64,000 nt of DNA from Streptomyces filamentosus (GCF_014654895.1 NZ_BNBE01000002.1:1752621-1816620), one strand, 5' to 3'. Shown: positions 1 through 9,607, numbered from the stretch's first letter. A program made the numbers and translations. Notes: generated by a model not told the origin, from the letters alone.

Positions 1-1
1 T

Positions 2-301
2 CGTGCCGACCAGGCGCCACTGCAGCAGGTGACCGAAGGCATCACGGTCGCGATGCTGCAGGAGGGCGCCGCCGACGAACTGTCGGCGATGATCATCGAG
101 TTCGCCCCCGGCGCCACCTTCGGCGAGGAGACCCACAAGAAGCAGGAGATCCTTTTCGTTCTCGAAGGCGAGTTCGGCGACGGCGAGCGCGTCCACCGGG
201 CGGGAACCCTGATCACCGCGCAGGAGGGCAGCGTGCACTGGCCGCAGTCCAAGACCGGCTGCCGTCTGCTCGTCCTGTACCCCAACGGACCGGGTGAATG
301 A
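2..301 (+). CDS. cupin-fold protein, 5' end outside window
   Basis: The reading frame is open from base 2, so the true start probably lies upstream of the window. About 99 residues are visible. They form a single cupin barrel: a Pro-Gly turn (FAPGATFGEETHKKQEILFV) is followed by a stretch ending LEGEFGDG and by a second half ending WPQSKTGCRLLVLYPNG. This resembles small anti-sigma ChrR-like or sugar-type cupins that bind a metal through His and Glu. The substrate cannot be told. No operon partner is seen; the next gene starts 380 bases on. Family assignment is fairly sure, function unknown. Confidence 0.7.
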   Translation, partial: RADQAPLQQVTEGITVAMLQEGAADELSAMIIEFAPGATFGEETHKKQEILFVLEGEFGDGERVHRAGTLITAQEGSVHWPQSKTGCRLLVLYPNGPGE

Positions 302-680
302 CCCGCTTCGAGGCCTCCCCAAGCTGGACCGTCGCCTCAGTCACCCCGAGGTCATCCGGCCGGGGCTGACCGGACGACGGCAGGAACTGCAAGTTCCCGA
401 CCCCTTCATCGGCTCCCCGCCCATGTAGCCGCACAGAACGGCCCGGCCGAGCGCGACTGCTCCCGCCGGTCCGGCATCAGGCGCAGCTCGGCCCTCGCTC
501 TATCCCCCTGGGGCGACACCCCGTGCCCTTTCGGCACCGGCAGGGGCCCGGCTGCTGGTGGGGGCGTCGTCCGCCCACGGCGACGCCCCCACCCACTCCA
601 CCCTCCCGTCCGGCGCCCGAACCAGCTGACGCCGGCCGCCCCATCAGGAACGTCTCGCCCCTGCCTTCCCCGGAGCGTCT
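302..680. other. intergenic region, no gene supported
   Basis: About 380 bases between the cupin fragment and the MFS gene. I see no tRNA, clear hairpin or coding-like frame. It presumably contains the promoter of the MFS-led operon, but no convincing -35/-10 pair stands out. Confidence 0.5.
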
Positions 681-1955
681 GTGTCAGCCACCACCTTGCC
701 CATCACGACCACCAAGCAACCCGAACCATCTGGACCGCGGCACTGGCCACGGGCGATCTGGGCGCTGCTCGTCATCACCTTGGTCGCGCGCGGCTTCGGC
801 TTCGCCTACCCCTTCCTCAGCTACCACCTCAAGGACCTCGGTTACAGCACCCAGGCCGTCGGCCAGGCCCTTGCGGTCTTCGGCATCGGCTGGCTCGTCG
901 GACAGCTGCTTACCGGCTGGGCCGCCGACCGGCTCGGCCGGCGCCGCACCCTGGTGGCGGCCATGCTCACCGCCGCCGTCTGCCTGCCTGTGATGGCCCA
1001 GGCGCACGCGTTCGCCGCAGTGTGCACCGGAGCCCTGATCGCGGGCATCGTGTATGACTCGCCGAGGCCGGTTGTCTCCGTCGCCATCGCGGACCTCATC
1101 ACCGACGACGGGCAGCGCACCGCGGTCAACGGTTGGCGCCACGGGGCGGTGAACATCGGCGCGGCGATCACAGGCGCAGCCGGTGGCCTCCTGGCCGAGC
1201 AGCTCGGTTTCCCGGCACTGTTCTGGTTCAACGCAGCCGCATGCGCGGCCTGCGCACTGCTCGCCCGCCACTACCTCGACGACGACAGCCCAGCCGCTTC
1301 TTTCCCGAGGACCTCCGTCGATCGGCCCCGGCTGCAGCTGGCCGTCCGTGACGCACGCCTGTGGTTGTTGTGGCTGGCCAGCGTGGCTGCTCTGACCTGC
1401 GCCGCCAGCATGTTCACCGCGCTGCCGATGCTGATGGAGGACGACGGGCTCGCCGCCGACGCCTACGGATGGACACAGGTCGCCAATGCCGCTGCTGTCG
1501 TCGTGTTCACCCCACTGCTCAACCCGTGGCTGCGCCGCCGCTGCAACGGACCCCAGCCGAGTAGCGGCCTGCTCGCCGTCAGCTCCCTCCTACTGGGCGT
1601 CGGCATGGGCGGCGCAGGGCTTGCTGACACCACCGTGGGCTACAGCATCGCCGTGGCGGCCGCTATCCCTGGCGAGATCGTCTTCTTCATCGCCGCCAAC
1701 GACATCGTCACCAAGATTTCACCGCCCGAGGCCCGTGGCCTGTACGCCGGGATCTGGGGCTCGACGCTCGCCGTCGCCGTGATCACCGCCCCCGTCCTCT
1801 CAGCGGCCTCCCTCACCTCGGGCGGCGACAGCCTCGCTGCCCTGACCACCCTCGCCGCCGGAGCGCTCGGAGCCGCGATCGGCCTGCCGCTCATCGGCCT
1901 CACCCGCCGGCCGGCCCTCGGCACACCCCGCATCCCCGCGCCCGCCGCGTCCTGA
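681..1955 (+). CDS. MFS transporter
   Basis: A 424-residue polytopic membrane protein with about 12 hydrophobic segments. After TM2 it has the MFS motif A region GWAADRLGRRRT at residues 79-90. The GTG start has GGAG a few bases upstream. It heads a tight + strand cluster: a FemAB-like transferase starts 18 bases after it, followed by two ATP-grasp proteins. The likely role is export of, or self-resistance to, the compound made by that cluster; this is inferred from context. The substrate is unknown. Confidence 0.85.
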   Translation: MSATTLPITTTKQPEPSGPRHWPRAIWALLVITLVARGFGFAYPFLSYHLKDLGYSTQAVGQALAVFGIGWLVGQLLTGWAADRLGRRRTLVAAMLTAAVCLPVMAQAHAFAAVCTGALIAGIVYDSPRPVVSVAIADLITDDGQRTAVNGWRHGAVNIGAAITGAAGGLLAEQLGFPALFWFNAAACAACALLARHYLDDDSPAASFPRTSVDRPRLQLAVRDARLWLLWLASVAALTCAASMFTALPMLMEDDGLAADAYGWTQVANAAAVVVFTPLLNPWLRRRCNGPQPSSGLLAVSSLLLGVGMGGAGLADTTVGYSIAVAAAIPGEIVFFIAANDIVTKISPPEARGLYAGIWGSTLAVAVITAPVLSAASLTSGGDSLAALTTLAAGALGAAIGLPLIGLTRRPALGTPRIPAPAAS

Positions 1956-1973
1956 TCTGCCCGGAGAACCCTC

Positions 1974-3074
1974 ATGAGCCTGACCGCCCTGCGCCCCAAC
2001 GCCCGCACCGTGAAGAGCTCCTGGCACTCCTCGGTAGCTGCCCTTCCCGCCGTGTACCGCGCCGCCACCCCCTTCCACAGCCGAGAATGGGCCGCCGCCT
2101 GGCAGACGGTGCGCACCGAACTCGTCCGCGGCCGCCACCACCTCTTCCTCCAGGACGGCACGCGCCAGCACCGCATGTCCTTCTACCAGGTCAACGACAG
2201 CCCGCTGTGGCGCGCCATGGAGGGTGACGCTGGCGTCACCCGCCCCACCTTCGAGGCCGACGTCCTGTACGGACCCTCGATCTACGGCCAATACGGGGGA
2301 CTGCCCGGCGCATCCGTGCCTGTGCTCGCCGAAACCGTCGACCGAAGCCGCCGCCTCGCCCAGGAACTGGGGACCGAGGCCCTGGTCATCGCGAACCTCC
2401 CGCCCGCCGAGCGCAGCCTGTGGCGCGAGGCCCGAACCCCCGACGCCGAGGTCGTCCTGTCCTGGGCCCACCGCGCCCGCGTCGGTTCCTCGGTCGAGGA
2501 GTTCATCGCGAACTTCCCCTCGAGCGATGCCGGCCGAGAATTCCGCCGACAGCACCGCCAGGGCACCGACGCGGGCCTCACCCTCAAGGTCGCCCGTGGC
2601 ACCGAACTCCTGCCGCATCTGGCGCAGTTCACAAGCCAGGCCCGCGCCACGAGCGAACGCCACGGGCTGGCCCTGTACGGCACCGACATGCTTACCCCCC
2701 TCACCTGGGTCCCCGGCGCCGTGGGGCTGCTCGCCGAGCACGCCGACGGCACCCTCGCGGGCGGTCTCTTCTGCTTCCGCTATGGCTCGGCGCTCTACCT
2801 GTGGACCCCCGCCATCGACCAGACCCGCGAGAGCGACCTGCACACCTACGGCTGGCTGATGTACGAGAGCGTCCAGTACGCCATCGCCACCGGAGCGAGC
2901 GTCCTCGACGCCGGCCGCGGCAACTACGCCTACAAGGCCCGCCTCGGGATGCTCCCGGTCGCCCTGACCTCCGCGGTCTACCTCACACGGCCCAACCCCC
3001 ACCTCATCAGCCGCCTCGGCGCGCTGCACACCGGCCTCAACCAGCGTGTGCTCCGCGCCTGGAACAAGGCCTGA
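1974..3074 (+). CDS. FemAB/GNAT-like acyltransferase
   Basis: A 366-residue protein preceded by GGAGAACCCTC and ATG. The C-terminal half, with LAGGLFCFRYGSALYLWTP, then YGWLMYESVQYAIATGASVLDAGRGNYAYKA, matches the layout of the peptidogalycan biosynthesis / FemAB-like branch of the acyl-CoA N-acyltransferase fold (a GNAT relative). Such enzymes transfer amino-acyl or acyl groups to amines. It lies between an MFS transporter and an ATP-grasp ligase, which suggests amide or peptide bond formation in a small natural-product pathway. Donor and acceptor are unknown. Confidence 0.7.
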   Translation: MSLTALRPNARTVKSSWHSSVAALPAVYRAATPFHSREWAAAWQTVRTELVRGRHHLFLQDGTRQHRMSFYQVNDSPLWRAMEGDAGVTRPTFEADVLYGPSIYGQYGGLPGASVPVLAETVDRSRRLAQELGTEALVIANLPPAERSLWREARTPDAEVVLSWAHRARVGSSVEEFIANFPSSDAGREFRRQHRQGTDAGLTLKVARGTELLPHLAQFTSQARATSERHGLALYGTDMLTPLTWVPGAVGLLAEHADGTLAGGLFCFRYGSALYLWTPAIDQTRESDLHTYGWLMYESVQYAIATGASVLDAGRGNYAYKARLGMLPVALTSAVYLTRPNPHLISRLGALHTGLNQRVLRAWNKA

Positions 3075-3147
3075 CCACCCCGTCGCCTGCCGGCCACCGC
3101 GTCCGGCCACCTGCCCCCGTCTCCACCCAACACGTCAGGACAACCCC

Positions 3148-4410
3148 GTGCCCGTCACACCACACTCCTCACGATCACCACTGCTCGTCGTACTGGGCGC
3201 CGGCACCCGCACTTTCCACGGCTACGACCTCAAGCACATCGCCTCCCACCACCCCGTCGCGCTGATCGACGACGATCCGCCTGCCTGGGCCGAGGAGCAC
3301 GTCGACCTCTCCATCACCGCCGACCTGTCCAACAGAGAAGCCGTCACCGAAGCCGTAGCAGACCTCGATGTCGACCGCGGCATTGCCGGAGTGCTCACCT
3401 ATATGGAGAAGCACGTCGTGCTCGCGGCGCGCCTCGCCCAGTACTTCGCACTTCCCGGCAACACGTCGGCCGCTGCGGAGGCATGCCGGGACAAGTACCT
3501 CACCCGCTCCCTGCTTGCGGCCGCCCACGTTCCTTCCGCCCGCTCCTACGTCGTGGCCGATGCTGAGACCGCCGTCGAGTACGCGGTGCTACTCGGCGGG
3601 CCGGTCGTGCTCAAGCCGCGCTCCATGGGAGGCAGCGCTGGCGTCCACCGCGCCGATACCCCCGATCAGGTCCGCGATGCCTTCCACCTCGCCAGGTCAG
3701 CCAGTCTGTTCGGCGTGGAGCACGCCGAAACCTCCGGCGTGCTCATTGAGGAGTACCTGGACGGTCCCGAGATCAGCGTCGAGTGCATCGCCCTGGACCA
3801 CGGCAACGTGCACATCGCGGCGATCACCCGGAAGTACCTCGGCGACGAGCCCGCCTTCCTCGAGACCGGCCACCTCGTCGACGCCACTGATCCGCTTCTG
3901 GCCGACCCCCGGATCCGGGAAGTCGCCCTGGACGCCCTCACCACCGTCGGTATCTCCAACGGCGTGCTGCACGTCGAAATGCGTCTGACCCGGCAGGGGC
4001 CGCGCATCGTCGAGATCAACGCCCGCCTCGGCGGCGATCTCATCCCGCACCTGGTCCATCTGGCCACCGGCCTCAACCTGCCGCAGATCGCCGCCGACCT
4101 CGCCGTCGGCGCCGACCTCGAACTGCTCCCCAGCCAGAGCCAAAGCGCCGCCGTCCGCTTCCTCTACCCGACCGTCACCGGCCACGTCACGGCCGTGCGC
4201 ACCGGAATCTTCGCCTCCTGGCTCGACCGCTTCGAGTGGACCGCCGCACCCGGCAGCTACGTCACTGCCCCGCCCCGCGCCACGGTGCGCGACCGGATCG
4301 CCCTCGCCGTTGTCACCGGCCCCGATCCCGACACCTGCCTTCGCCGACTTCAGAGGGCCGAAGACCGAAGTGGCGCCCACATCCAGGCCGACACCGCCTG
4401 CGTCGCCTGA
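3148..4410 (+). CDS. ATP-grasp ligase
   Basis: About 420 residues. I chose GTG at 3148 (AGGA 7 bases upstream) over longer frames that run into the previous gene. An N-terminal Rossmann-like pre-ATP-grasp domain (LLVVLGAG) is followed by the ATP-grasp core. The core has VVLKPRSMGGSAG with the ATP-binding Lys near residue 156, EEYLDGPEISVE near 201-212, and the metal-binding EINARLGGD near 289-297. This is typical of carboxylate-amine/thiol ligases. With the neighbouring FemAB-like and MFS genes it probably makes a dipeptide-like or amide product. Substrates cannot be predicted. Confidence 0.85.
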   Translation: MPVTPHSSRSPLLVVLGAGTRTFHGYDLKHIASHHPVALIDDDPPAWAEEHVDLSITADLSNREAVTEAVADLDVDRGIAGVLTYMEKHVVLAARLAQYFALPGNTSAAAEACRDKYLTRSLLAAAHVPSARSYVVADAETAVEYAVLLGGPVVLKPRSMGGSAGVHRADTPDQVRDAFHLARSASLFGVEHAETSGVLIEEYLDGPEISVECIALDHGNVHIAAITRKYLGDEPAFLETGHLVDATDPLLADPRIREVALDALTTVGISNGVLHVEMRLTRQGPRIVEINARLGGDLIPHLVHLATGLNLPQIAADLAVGADLELLPSQSQSAAVRFLYPTVTGHVTAVRTGIFASWLDRFEWTAAPGSYVTAPPRATVRDRIALAVVTGPDPDTCLRRLQRAEDRSGAHIQADTACVA

Positions 4411-4446
4411 CCCGTCCGCCCCGACCCATCTCAGGAGCCCCGCATC

Positions 4447-5676
4447 ATGGCTCTCGCCGCCCCTCTTCCCGCGGCGGCCCCGCCCGCACTCAGAAGCGGC
4501 ACGGCCGCCATCATCGCCCCGGCCGGCCCCGGTGACCGGTACCTGCCCGTGCTGGCCCGGCACGGCTGGGCCTCCGTCGCCGTCACCATGCCCGCTGCCA
4601 CTTCGCCGGGCGACGGCTACCTCCGACACATCACGCACCGCGGCAGCCTGCGCCGCACCGCGGCACAACTGCAGCAGCTCGGCGTCCAGGCCGTCACCGC
4701 CGGATCAGCCGCCGGCACCGAACTCGCCGACCGCCTCGCCGACCGCCTCCACCTGCCCGGCAACACTCCCGATACCGCAGACATCCGACGCGACATCGCC
4801 TTCACTAGCGCCGCACTGCTCGACGCCGGCATCACCGCCCCACGCAGCATCCGCACCTCACGCCTGTCCGACGCCCTCACCTGGGCCGCCTTCACCCAGA
4901 TCAGCGACCTCGTCGTCCAGCACCCCGACCCCTCACACCCGCACCCCGCCTACCTCTGCCGTACCGCCGACGACATCCGCCGCGCCTGGGCCCGCCTCCA
5001 GACCACCGCCGACCAGCCCCTCGTGCTCCGTGAAGGCCTCGCTGGCACGCAGTACCGCATCCACACCCTGACCGGCCCCGGGCCCGACGGCACTCCCGAC
5101 CACACCATCACCGCTATCTGGTCCGAGATCCGCACCGCCGACCAACTGGTCTGCCGATCCGATCTGCTGAGCCGCCACGGGCTGCTGGCACGCGCCCTCG
5201 CCCTGTACACGATGAAGGCCCTCACCGCCCTCGGCGTGCGCTACGGCTCCGCCCACGCCACGGTCACCTTCATCCCCGACCGCGGACCGGCCCTGCTGTC
5301 CCTGCGCACCGACCCCTATGACGACTTCGCCTCCGACGTACTGCGCCGAGCCATCGACTACGACCCCATCCGCGACACTGTCCTGCTGCTGGCCACCGGC
5401 CGACGCCACAAAACCCTTCAGCCCCCGCGCACCCATGTCACCAAGGTCGCCCTGCTGCCCCGGCACGACGGCCTTCTGGACGAAGCACTGCTGCGCACCA
5501 TCGCCACCCTGCCGACCGTGGCCGCCACCACCGAGCTCACCGCCACCACACCCGTACACGCGGGCCGGATCGCCGGATGGCTCCTCCTCGTGGCTGACGA
5601 CAGCCGCGCCATCAACCAAGACCACCAAGTGATCCGCGCCGCCGAAAACCTCGGCCTGTACGGGAGCCCCGCATGA
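4447..5676 (+). CDS. divergent ATP-grasp-like protein
   Basis: A 409-residue protein starting 37 bases after the ATP-grasp ligase. Its organisation recalls ATP-grasp enzymes: a pre-grasp Rossmann part at residues 20-110, then a module with LVLREGLAGTQYRIHTLTG near 195-215. The canonical metal-binding Glu-X-Asn is replaced by LLSLRTDPYDD. It may be a degenerate partner of the upstream ligase or a ligase with altered chemistry. It overlaps the next gene by 4 bases, so the cassette is one operon. Family assignment is moderate. Confidence 0.65.
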   Translation: MALAAPLPAAAPPALRSGTAAIIAPAGPGDRYLPVLARHGWASVAVTMPAATSPGDGYLRHITHRGSLRRTAAQLQQLGVQAVTAGSAAGTELADRLADRLHLPGNTPDTADIRRDIAFTSAALLDAGITAPRSIRTSRLSDALTWAAFTQISDLVVQHPDPSHPHPAYLCRTADDIRRAWARLQTTADQPLVLREGLAGTQYRIHTLTGPGPDGTPDHTITAIWSEIRTADQLVCRSDLLSRHGLLARALALYTMKALTALGVRYGSAHATVTFIPDRGPALLSLRTDPYDDFASDVLRRAIDYDPIRDTVLLLATGRRHKTLQPPRTHVTKVALLPRHDGLLDEALLRTIATLPTVAATTELTATTPVHAGRIAGWLLLVADDSRAINQDHQVIRAAENLGLYGSPA

Positions 5677-6077
5677 CACCGCCATCCTTTCTCCCCGCAC
5701 CGACCGCCCCCGGCACGCCGGTACAGTCCGCCTCCCAGGGCCTGGGCCTACCCTTCCCCCTGGTGGTCCTCGACCCCATGCCGCTGTGGTCCGACGCGGC
5801 CGAGGAACAGATGCCCCCCGAGCGCACCGGCGACGGCATACTCGCCGTGCGCTGGTGCGGCGCTGGACTGGGCCTCGACGAGCAGGCACAGGCCGCCCTC
5901 TACGCCGCCGCCGCCCGAGCCCCGCACCCCCCGGTGTCCGCCGACGACCTCGCCCAGTTCCACGCCACGCTCGGCGACGACCTGCGCATGGCGGCCCTGC
6001 CGGCCAGCGCCATCCACGGCCCCTGGGCCCAACCGGCCGTCCACCGCTCGGCGGGTAGCCGGTGGCGAACACCCTGA
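5673..6077 (+). CDS. hypothetical protein
   Basis: 134 residues, translationally coupled to the preceding ATP-grasp-like gene by an ATGA overlap. It is acidic in the middle (DDLAQFHATLGDDLRMA) and has no motif I recognise. The tight coupling suggests an accessory role in the same pathway. Confidence 0.6.
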   Translation: MTPPSFLPAPTAPGTPVQSASQGLGLPFPLVVLDPMPLWSDAAEEQMPPERTGDGILAVRWCGAGLGLDEQAQAALYAAAARAPHPPVSADDLAQFHATLGDDLRMAALPASAIHGPWAQPAVHRSAGSRWRTP

Positions 6078-6301
6078 CTGCAGCCGCCACCGCAGCGGCA
6101 GCCACGACCGTGTCCTGGTCGTCCTTCGGCTGGCTGATCAGTGCCTTCGGCATCGGAACCGCAGCCGGAGCCGCCCTCGCCGGAGCGGCCGACGGTTCCT
6201 GGCTCGTCCCAGCCGCCGCCGCGGCCACCGCCCTGCTGCTCGCCGCCACCTTGCGTCCACACCTCACCCCGGCCGCCGCACCGAGGACACCGGCGCCATG
6301 A
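6062..6301 (+). CDS. small two-TM protein, possible MFS C-terminal remnant
   Basis: 79 residues from a GTG that overlaps the previous gene by 16 bases. It has two hydrophobic segments. The stretch WLISAFGIGTAAGAALAG, then a short loop and VPAAAAATALLLAATLR, resembles the last two helices of an MFS transporter. It is either a small membrane protein or the surviving 3' end of a second transporter gene. No upstream in-frame extension exists, because a TAG sits just before the start. Confidence 0.45.
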   Translation: MANTLTAAATAAAATTVSWSSFGWLISAFGIGTAAGAALAGAADGSWLVPAAAAATALLLAATLRPHLTPAAAPRTPAP

Positions 6302-6388
6302 CCCATCCCCCGCCACCCCGAGGTCCTCCGGCCAACGCCCGTACCACCCACCACCCATCCGTAACCCAAGACGAAGGCAGCTCATCAG

Positions 6389-6724
6389 ATGATGAAGAAC
6401 AAGATCCGCAGCGCCGTCGCGGCAGCGGCGATAACCATCGCCGCACTGGGCGGAGCTGCGGCCACCGCCCCGGAAGCGGCGGCGGCCTCGTGCAACTCCT
6501 GGACGCAGAACGGCAAGACGACTGCCGCCGTGAAGCTCCGGTCGAACCACTCCACCAGCTCGACGGCCCTCGGGGTCCTCGGCAAGGGCACCCGCGTCAC
6601 CTCCAAGTGCCTCTGGTGGGACGGCAAGTCCCGGTACCAGTGGTACCAGGTCAAGGTCACCAGCGGCCCCAACGCCGGCCGGACCGGCTGGATGTACGGC
6701 GCCTACTTCTGGGGCTTCGCGTAA
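6389..6724 (+). CDS. secreted SH3-like domain protein
   Basis: 111 residues. Residues 1-33 are a classical Sec signal peptide (MMKNKIRS, Ala-rich core, then APEAAAAS). The mature part of about 78 residues is a bacterial SH3-like fold: AAVKLRSNHSTSSTALGVL, then a GKGTRV turn and a final GRTGWMYGAYFWGF. Such domains often bind cell-wall peptides. Two Cys could form a disulfide. GAAGGCAG upstream serves as ribosome site. Confidence 0.75.
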   Translation: MMKNKIRSAVAAAAITIAALGGAAATAPEAAAASCNSWTQNGKTTAAVKLRSNHSTSSTALGVLGKGTRVTSKCLWWDGKSRYQWYQVKVTSGPNAGRTGWMYGAYFWGFA

Positions 6725-6886
6725 CCGCCAGCGCTCTCCGCGCGAACAACCACCGCGTCTCAAGCGACGCACCCGCCGCAAGGCGCTGATCGCGTGGCCG
6801 GGCAGACCCCCCGCCCGGCCACGCGGCCCCAGCCGCTTCACGCCACGCACCACCCGCCGTACGTCGCCACAGCAACGGACACCACC

Positions 6887-7708
6887 ATGACCCTCACGCC
6901 AGGCCCCGCCGCGTTCGACCGGGCCTTCCGCACCGCTCGCGCCGCGCGGCGAGCCGCATTGGCGGCGTACTACCCCGTCGGCTTCCCCACCGTCGAGCAG
7001 AGCCTCGTCAACCTCCAAGCCTTGGCACAGCACGCCGACGTCGTCGAAGTGGGCCTGCCGTTCAGCGATCCGGTCCTCGACGGGCCGACCATCCAGCAGG
7101 CAACCCGCCAGGCCCTGGACGCCGGATTCCGTATGAAGGACCTCTTCACCGCCGTACGCGCCATCCGGACAGCCTCCAGGGCAGCCGTGCTCGTGATGAC
7201 GTACTGGCAGCCCGTCGCCGACCAGGTCGACCGGTTCGCCGCCGACCTAGCCGAAGCCGGCGCAGCCGGCGCGCTCATCCCGGACCTCCCTCTCGAAGAA
7301 GCCGGCACCTGGCTCGCCGCCGCCCGCCGCCACGGTCTGCACGCAGTTCCCCTTGCCCCGCCCACCGCCAGCGACGAACACCTCGCCCGGATCTGCGCCG
7401 CAGCAAGCGGCATGATCTACGCCCCGGCCACCTCCGGAGTCACCGGCCACACCGGCCCCCTCGCCCCAGACCTTCCCGCCTTCGTCGACCGGCTGTGCGC
7501 ATACACGCGGCTCCCGATCAGCGTCGGCATCGGCATCTCCAATGCCGACTAGGCACACCAGGCCGCTGAGTACGCCGATGGCGTCGTCGTCGGGTCGGCC
7601 CTGCTCCGCCACATCCAGGCCACCCCGGGACCCGACGGCGTCCACGCCGCCCTCACCCTCGCCCGAGACCTGGCCCTCGGCGTGCGCCGCCTGCCCCGTG
7701 CTGCCTAG
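6887..7708 (+). pseudogene. trpA: tryptophan synthase alpha chain, interrupted by in-frame TAG
   Basis: From ATG 6887 the frame encodes 221 residues of a clear TrpA barrel. The catalytic Glu (EVGLPFSDP, residue 54) and Asp (DGPTIQ, residue 65) are present, as is the GIGISNAD stretch that precedes the last helices. A TAG at 7550-7552 stops translation. The same frame continues without shift for 51 more codons (AHQAAEYADGVVVGSALL onward) to TAG 7706-7708, which restores the normal family length. So one nonsense change, possibly CAG to TAG, breaks an otherwise intact gene. No trpB is nearby. It could be a pathway-specific indole-releasing paralogue, now dead or dependent on amber read-through. 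Confidence 0.8.
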
Positions 7709-7816
7709 ACCGACGTCCGTCTGAACAGCCCGCCCCGGAACGCCAGTGGGCGTGCCGCCGGCCCCCTACAGCGGCGCACCGCCCGCTTTCATGGCTCGAT
7801 CAAGGAGATCAGTCAA

Positions 7817-8293
7817 ATGTCAGTAACTCTCCGCAAGGCGGCCCTCACGGCAACCTCACTGGCCATGCTGGCCGGCGCGCTCGTCGTCGGAACCACCACG
7901 CAGGCCGCCGCTACCCCGCGGATCAACGCCTGTGGATCCAGCTACACGTTCCTGAAGTCGTGGCCGATCAAAGCCATGTACTGGACGTACGACGCCGGCA
8001 AGACCAAGGGCTACATCGACATCTACTACTCCCGCTCCACCGGCAAGAACTGCGCCATCGCCAGGCCGGTCGATGGGGTCTACCTGCCTCGCGGGATCAA
8101 GGTCAAGATCGGCAAGAGCGGGTCCGGCTGGGCCGCACTCGACGGATACCAGGCCAACTTCACCAAGTACGCGGGACCTGTCTACGTCTCCGCCCCCAAC
8201 GCGTGCATCGACTTCGAGGGCGGCTTCTCCTACAACGCCACCTGGGACCCCTCGGAGGCGTGGAGCAGCTACTCCGGAAAGCACTGCGGCTGA
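7817..8293 (+). CDS. secreted spore-associated-protein-like
   Basis: 158 residues with a good ribosome site (AAGGAG) and a signal peptide ending around QAAATP at residues 30-35. The mature part contains four Cys and the YAGPVYVSAPNACIDFEGG region. This resembles the small secreted spore-associated proteins (SapA type) of Streptomyces. It would be exported and probably disulfide-bonded. The family call is tentative. Confidence 0.6.
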   Translation: MSVTLRKAALTATSLAMLAGALVVGTTTQAAATPRINACGSSYTFLKSWPIKAMYWTYDAGKTKGYIDIYYSRSTGKNCAIARPVDGVYLPRGIKVKIGKSGSGWAALDGYQANFTKYAGPVYVSAPNACIDFEGGFSYNATWDPSEAWSSYSGKHCG

Positions 8294-8487
8294 CCAACTT
8301 GAACGTCTCTGGCACGGAAGAAGGGCAGGCGGGCAGGCTCCCTCACCCGCGGCCAGCTCTACTCAGCAGCGCCCGCCGTGCCGGAGACAAGCCGGTTTCC
8401 GGGCTTTGCCTTCAGCTGCAGCTGGCACGGAGCTCGGAGCCGTGCGGACCCGGTGACGGCTCGGCCTGCTGACCCAAGGGAGACGTC

Positions 8488-9552
8488 ATGACGATACCCA
8501 ATGCCGAGGTGCTGAGACCCGCACCACCCGTGGAAGGAACCCCGGCCATGGCCCACATCCTGCCGACGCACCGACGATCCCAGCGCATCACCCTGCTGCT
8601 CGCCGCAACAGCGGCGGCACTGAGCGCCTGCAGCCCCAGCGACACCAGCGCCCACGACGGTCCGACCGGCACATCAGCCACCACGGCGGCGCCCCGGGGC
8701 GCAGTGACCCGCGCTGAGGCCGACCGGATCCTCGACCGCTACCAGGAGATCAACAACAAGGCGAACAAGGCCCGCGACGCGGGCCTCCTCGCCACGGTGG
8801 AGGCCGGCCAGCTCTACGCCCGCAGCAAGGCCGACTACGAGCAGTTCGACACCCTGAGCGCGCAGGAGAAGAAGGACGCCGCCACCCCCTTCTTCTTCAC
8901 CAGGCGCACCTTCTACATCCCGCCCGCCGACAACTGGTTCGCGGCCGCGGCCTCCACCAACGGCACGAATCACACCTTCATGATCTTCGAGAAGTCCGCC
9001 GACACCGGCGGCACCTGGAAGAAGGTCGTCTCCCTGTTCCCGCAGCAACCGCTTCCGGATCCGCAGATCAAGGATGACCTGGCCGTCCCCGCCGACGAGG
9101 GCACCCCGGTCGGCAACCTCGCACCCAGCGGCGTCACCGACGCCATCGAAGACCTCTTCACCACCGGCGGCACCAAGGACGGCAGCAAACTCTCCCACGC
9201 CAACGCCAACGCCAGCGCCAAGGCCATCCTCAAGACATACAAAGAACGCCGCGACCACCTCGGGGCCAAGGCCACGGTGAACTTCTTCCCGATCGCGCCG
9301 ACCCACAACAAGACGTACACCCTGACCACCTCCTCCGGGGTCCTGGTGATCACCGCTCTCGCTCACAAGGAGGAGTCCCTCGTCACGAACGCCGGCCTGC
9401 AGATCTCCCCCAGCGAGAAGGAGGCGGTCTACAACAAGACGCCGCGTTCCCTGGTGGTGGACAGCTTCCAAGGAGAAGCCGTCGTCCACCTGCCCCGTCA
9501 GGGCAAGCCGGAGATCCTCGACTACCGCTACGCCCTGGTCGACTCCCGCTGA
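8488..9552 (+). CDS. lipoprotein of unknown function
   Basis: Up to 354 residues. The lipobox ALSAC follows a hydrophobic run ITLLLAATAAA, so it is a predicted membrane-anchored lipoprotein. The ATG at 8488 has GGGAG 5 bases upstream. A second ATG at 8548 (AAGGA upstream) would give a more usual signal-peptide length, so either could be used. The mature part has a helical N-terminal region and no catalytic motif I recognise. Confidence 0.7.
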   Translation: MTIPNAEVLRPAPPVEGTPAMAHILPTHRRSQRITLLLAATAAALSACSPSDTSAHDGPTGTSATTAAPRGAVTRAEADRILDRYQEINNKANKARDAGLLATVEAGQLYARSKADYEQFDTLSAQEKKDAATPFFFTRRTFYIPPADNWFAAAASTNGTNHTFMIFEKSADTGGTWKKVVSLFPQQPLPDPQIKDDLAVPADEGTPVGNLAPSGVTDAIEDLFTTGGTKDGSKLSHANANASAKAILKTYKERRDHLGAKATVNFFPIAPTHNKTYTLTTSSGVLVITALAHKEESLVTNAGLQISPSEKEAVYNKTPRSLVVDSFQGEAVVHLPRQGKPEILDYRYALVDSR

Positions 9553-9607
9553 CGGCCCAAGCCCCCGTCAGCCCGCTACCGCGACCGAGGAAACCGAGGA
9601 AGCCACC

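Noticed and set aside
1800..3110. 436-codon minus-strand open frame
   Set aside because: Lies antisense to the MFS and FemAB-like genes; Gly/Val/Asp-rich mirror composition typical of high-GC shadows.
4933..6369. 478-codon minus-strand open frame
   Set aside because: Antisense to the ATP-grasp-like gene, low-complexity Arg/Gly sequence, no ribosome site.
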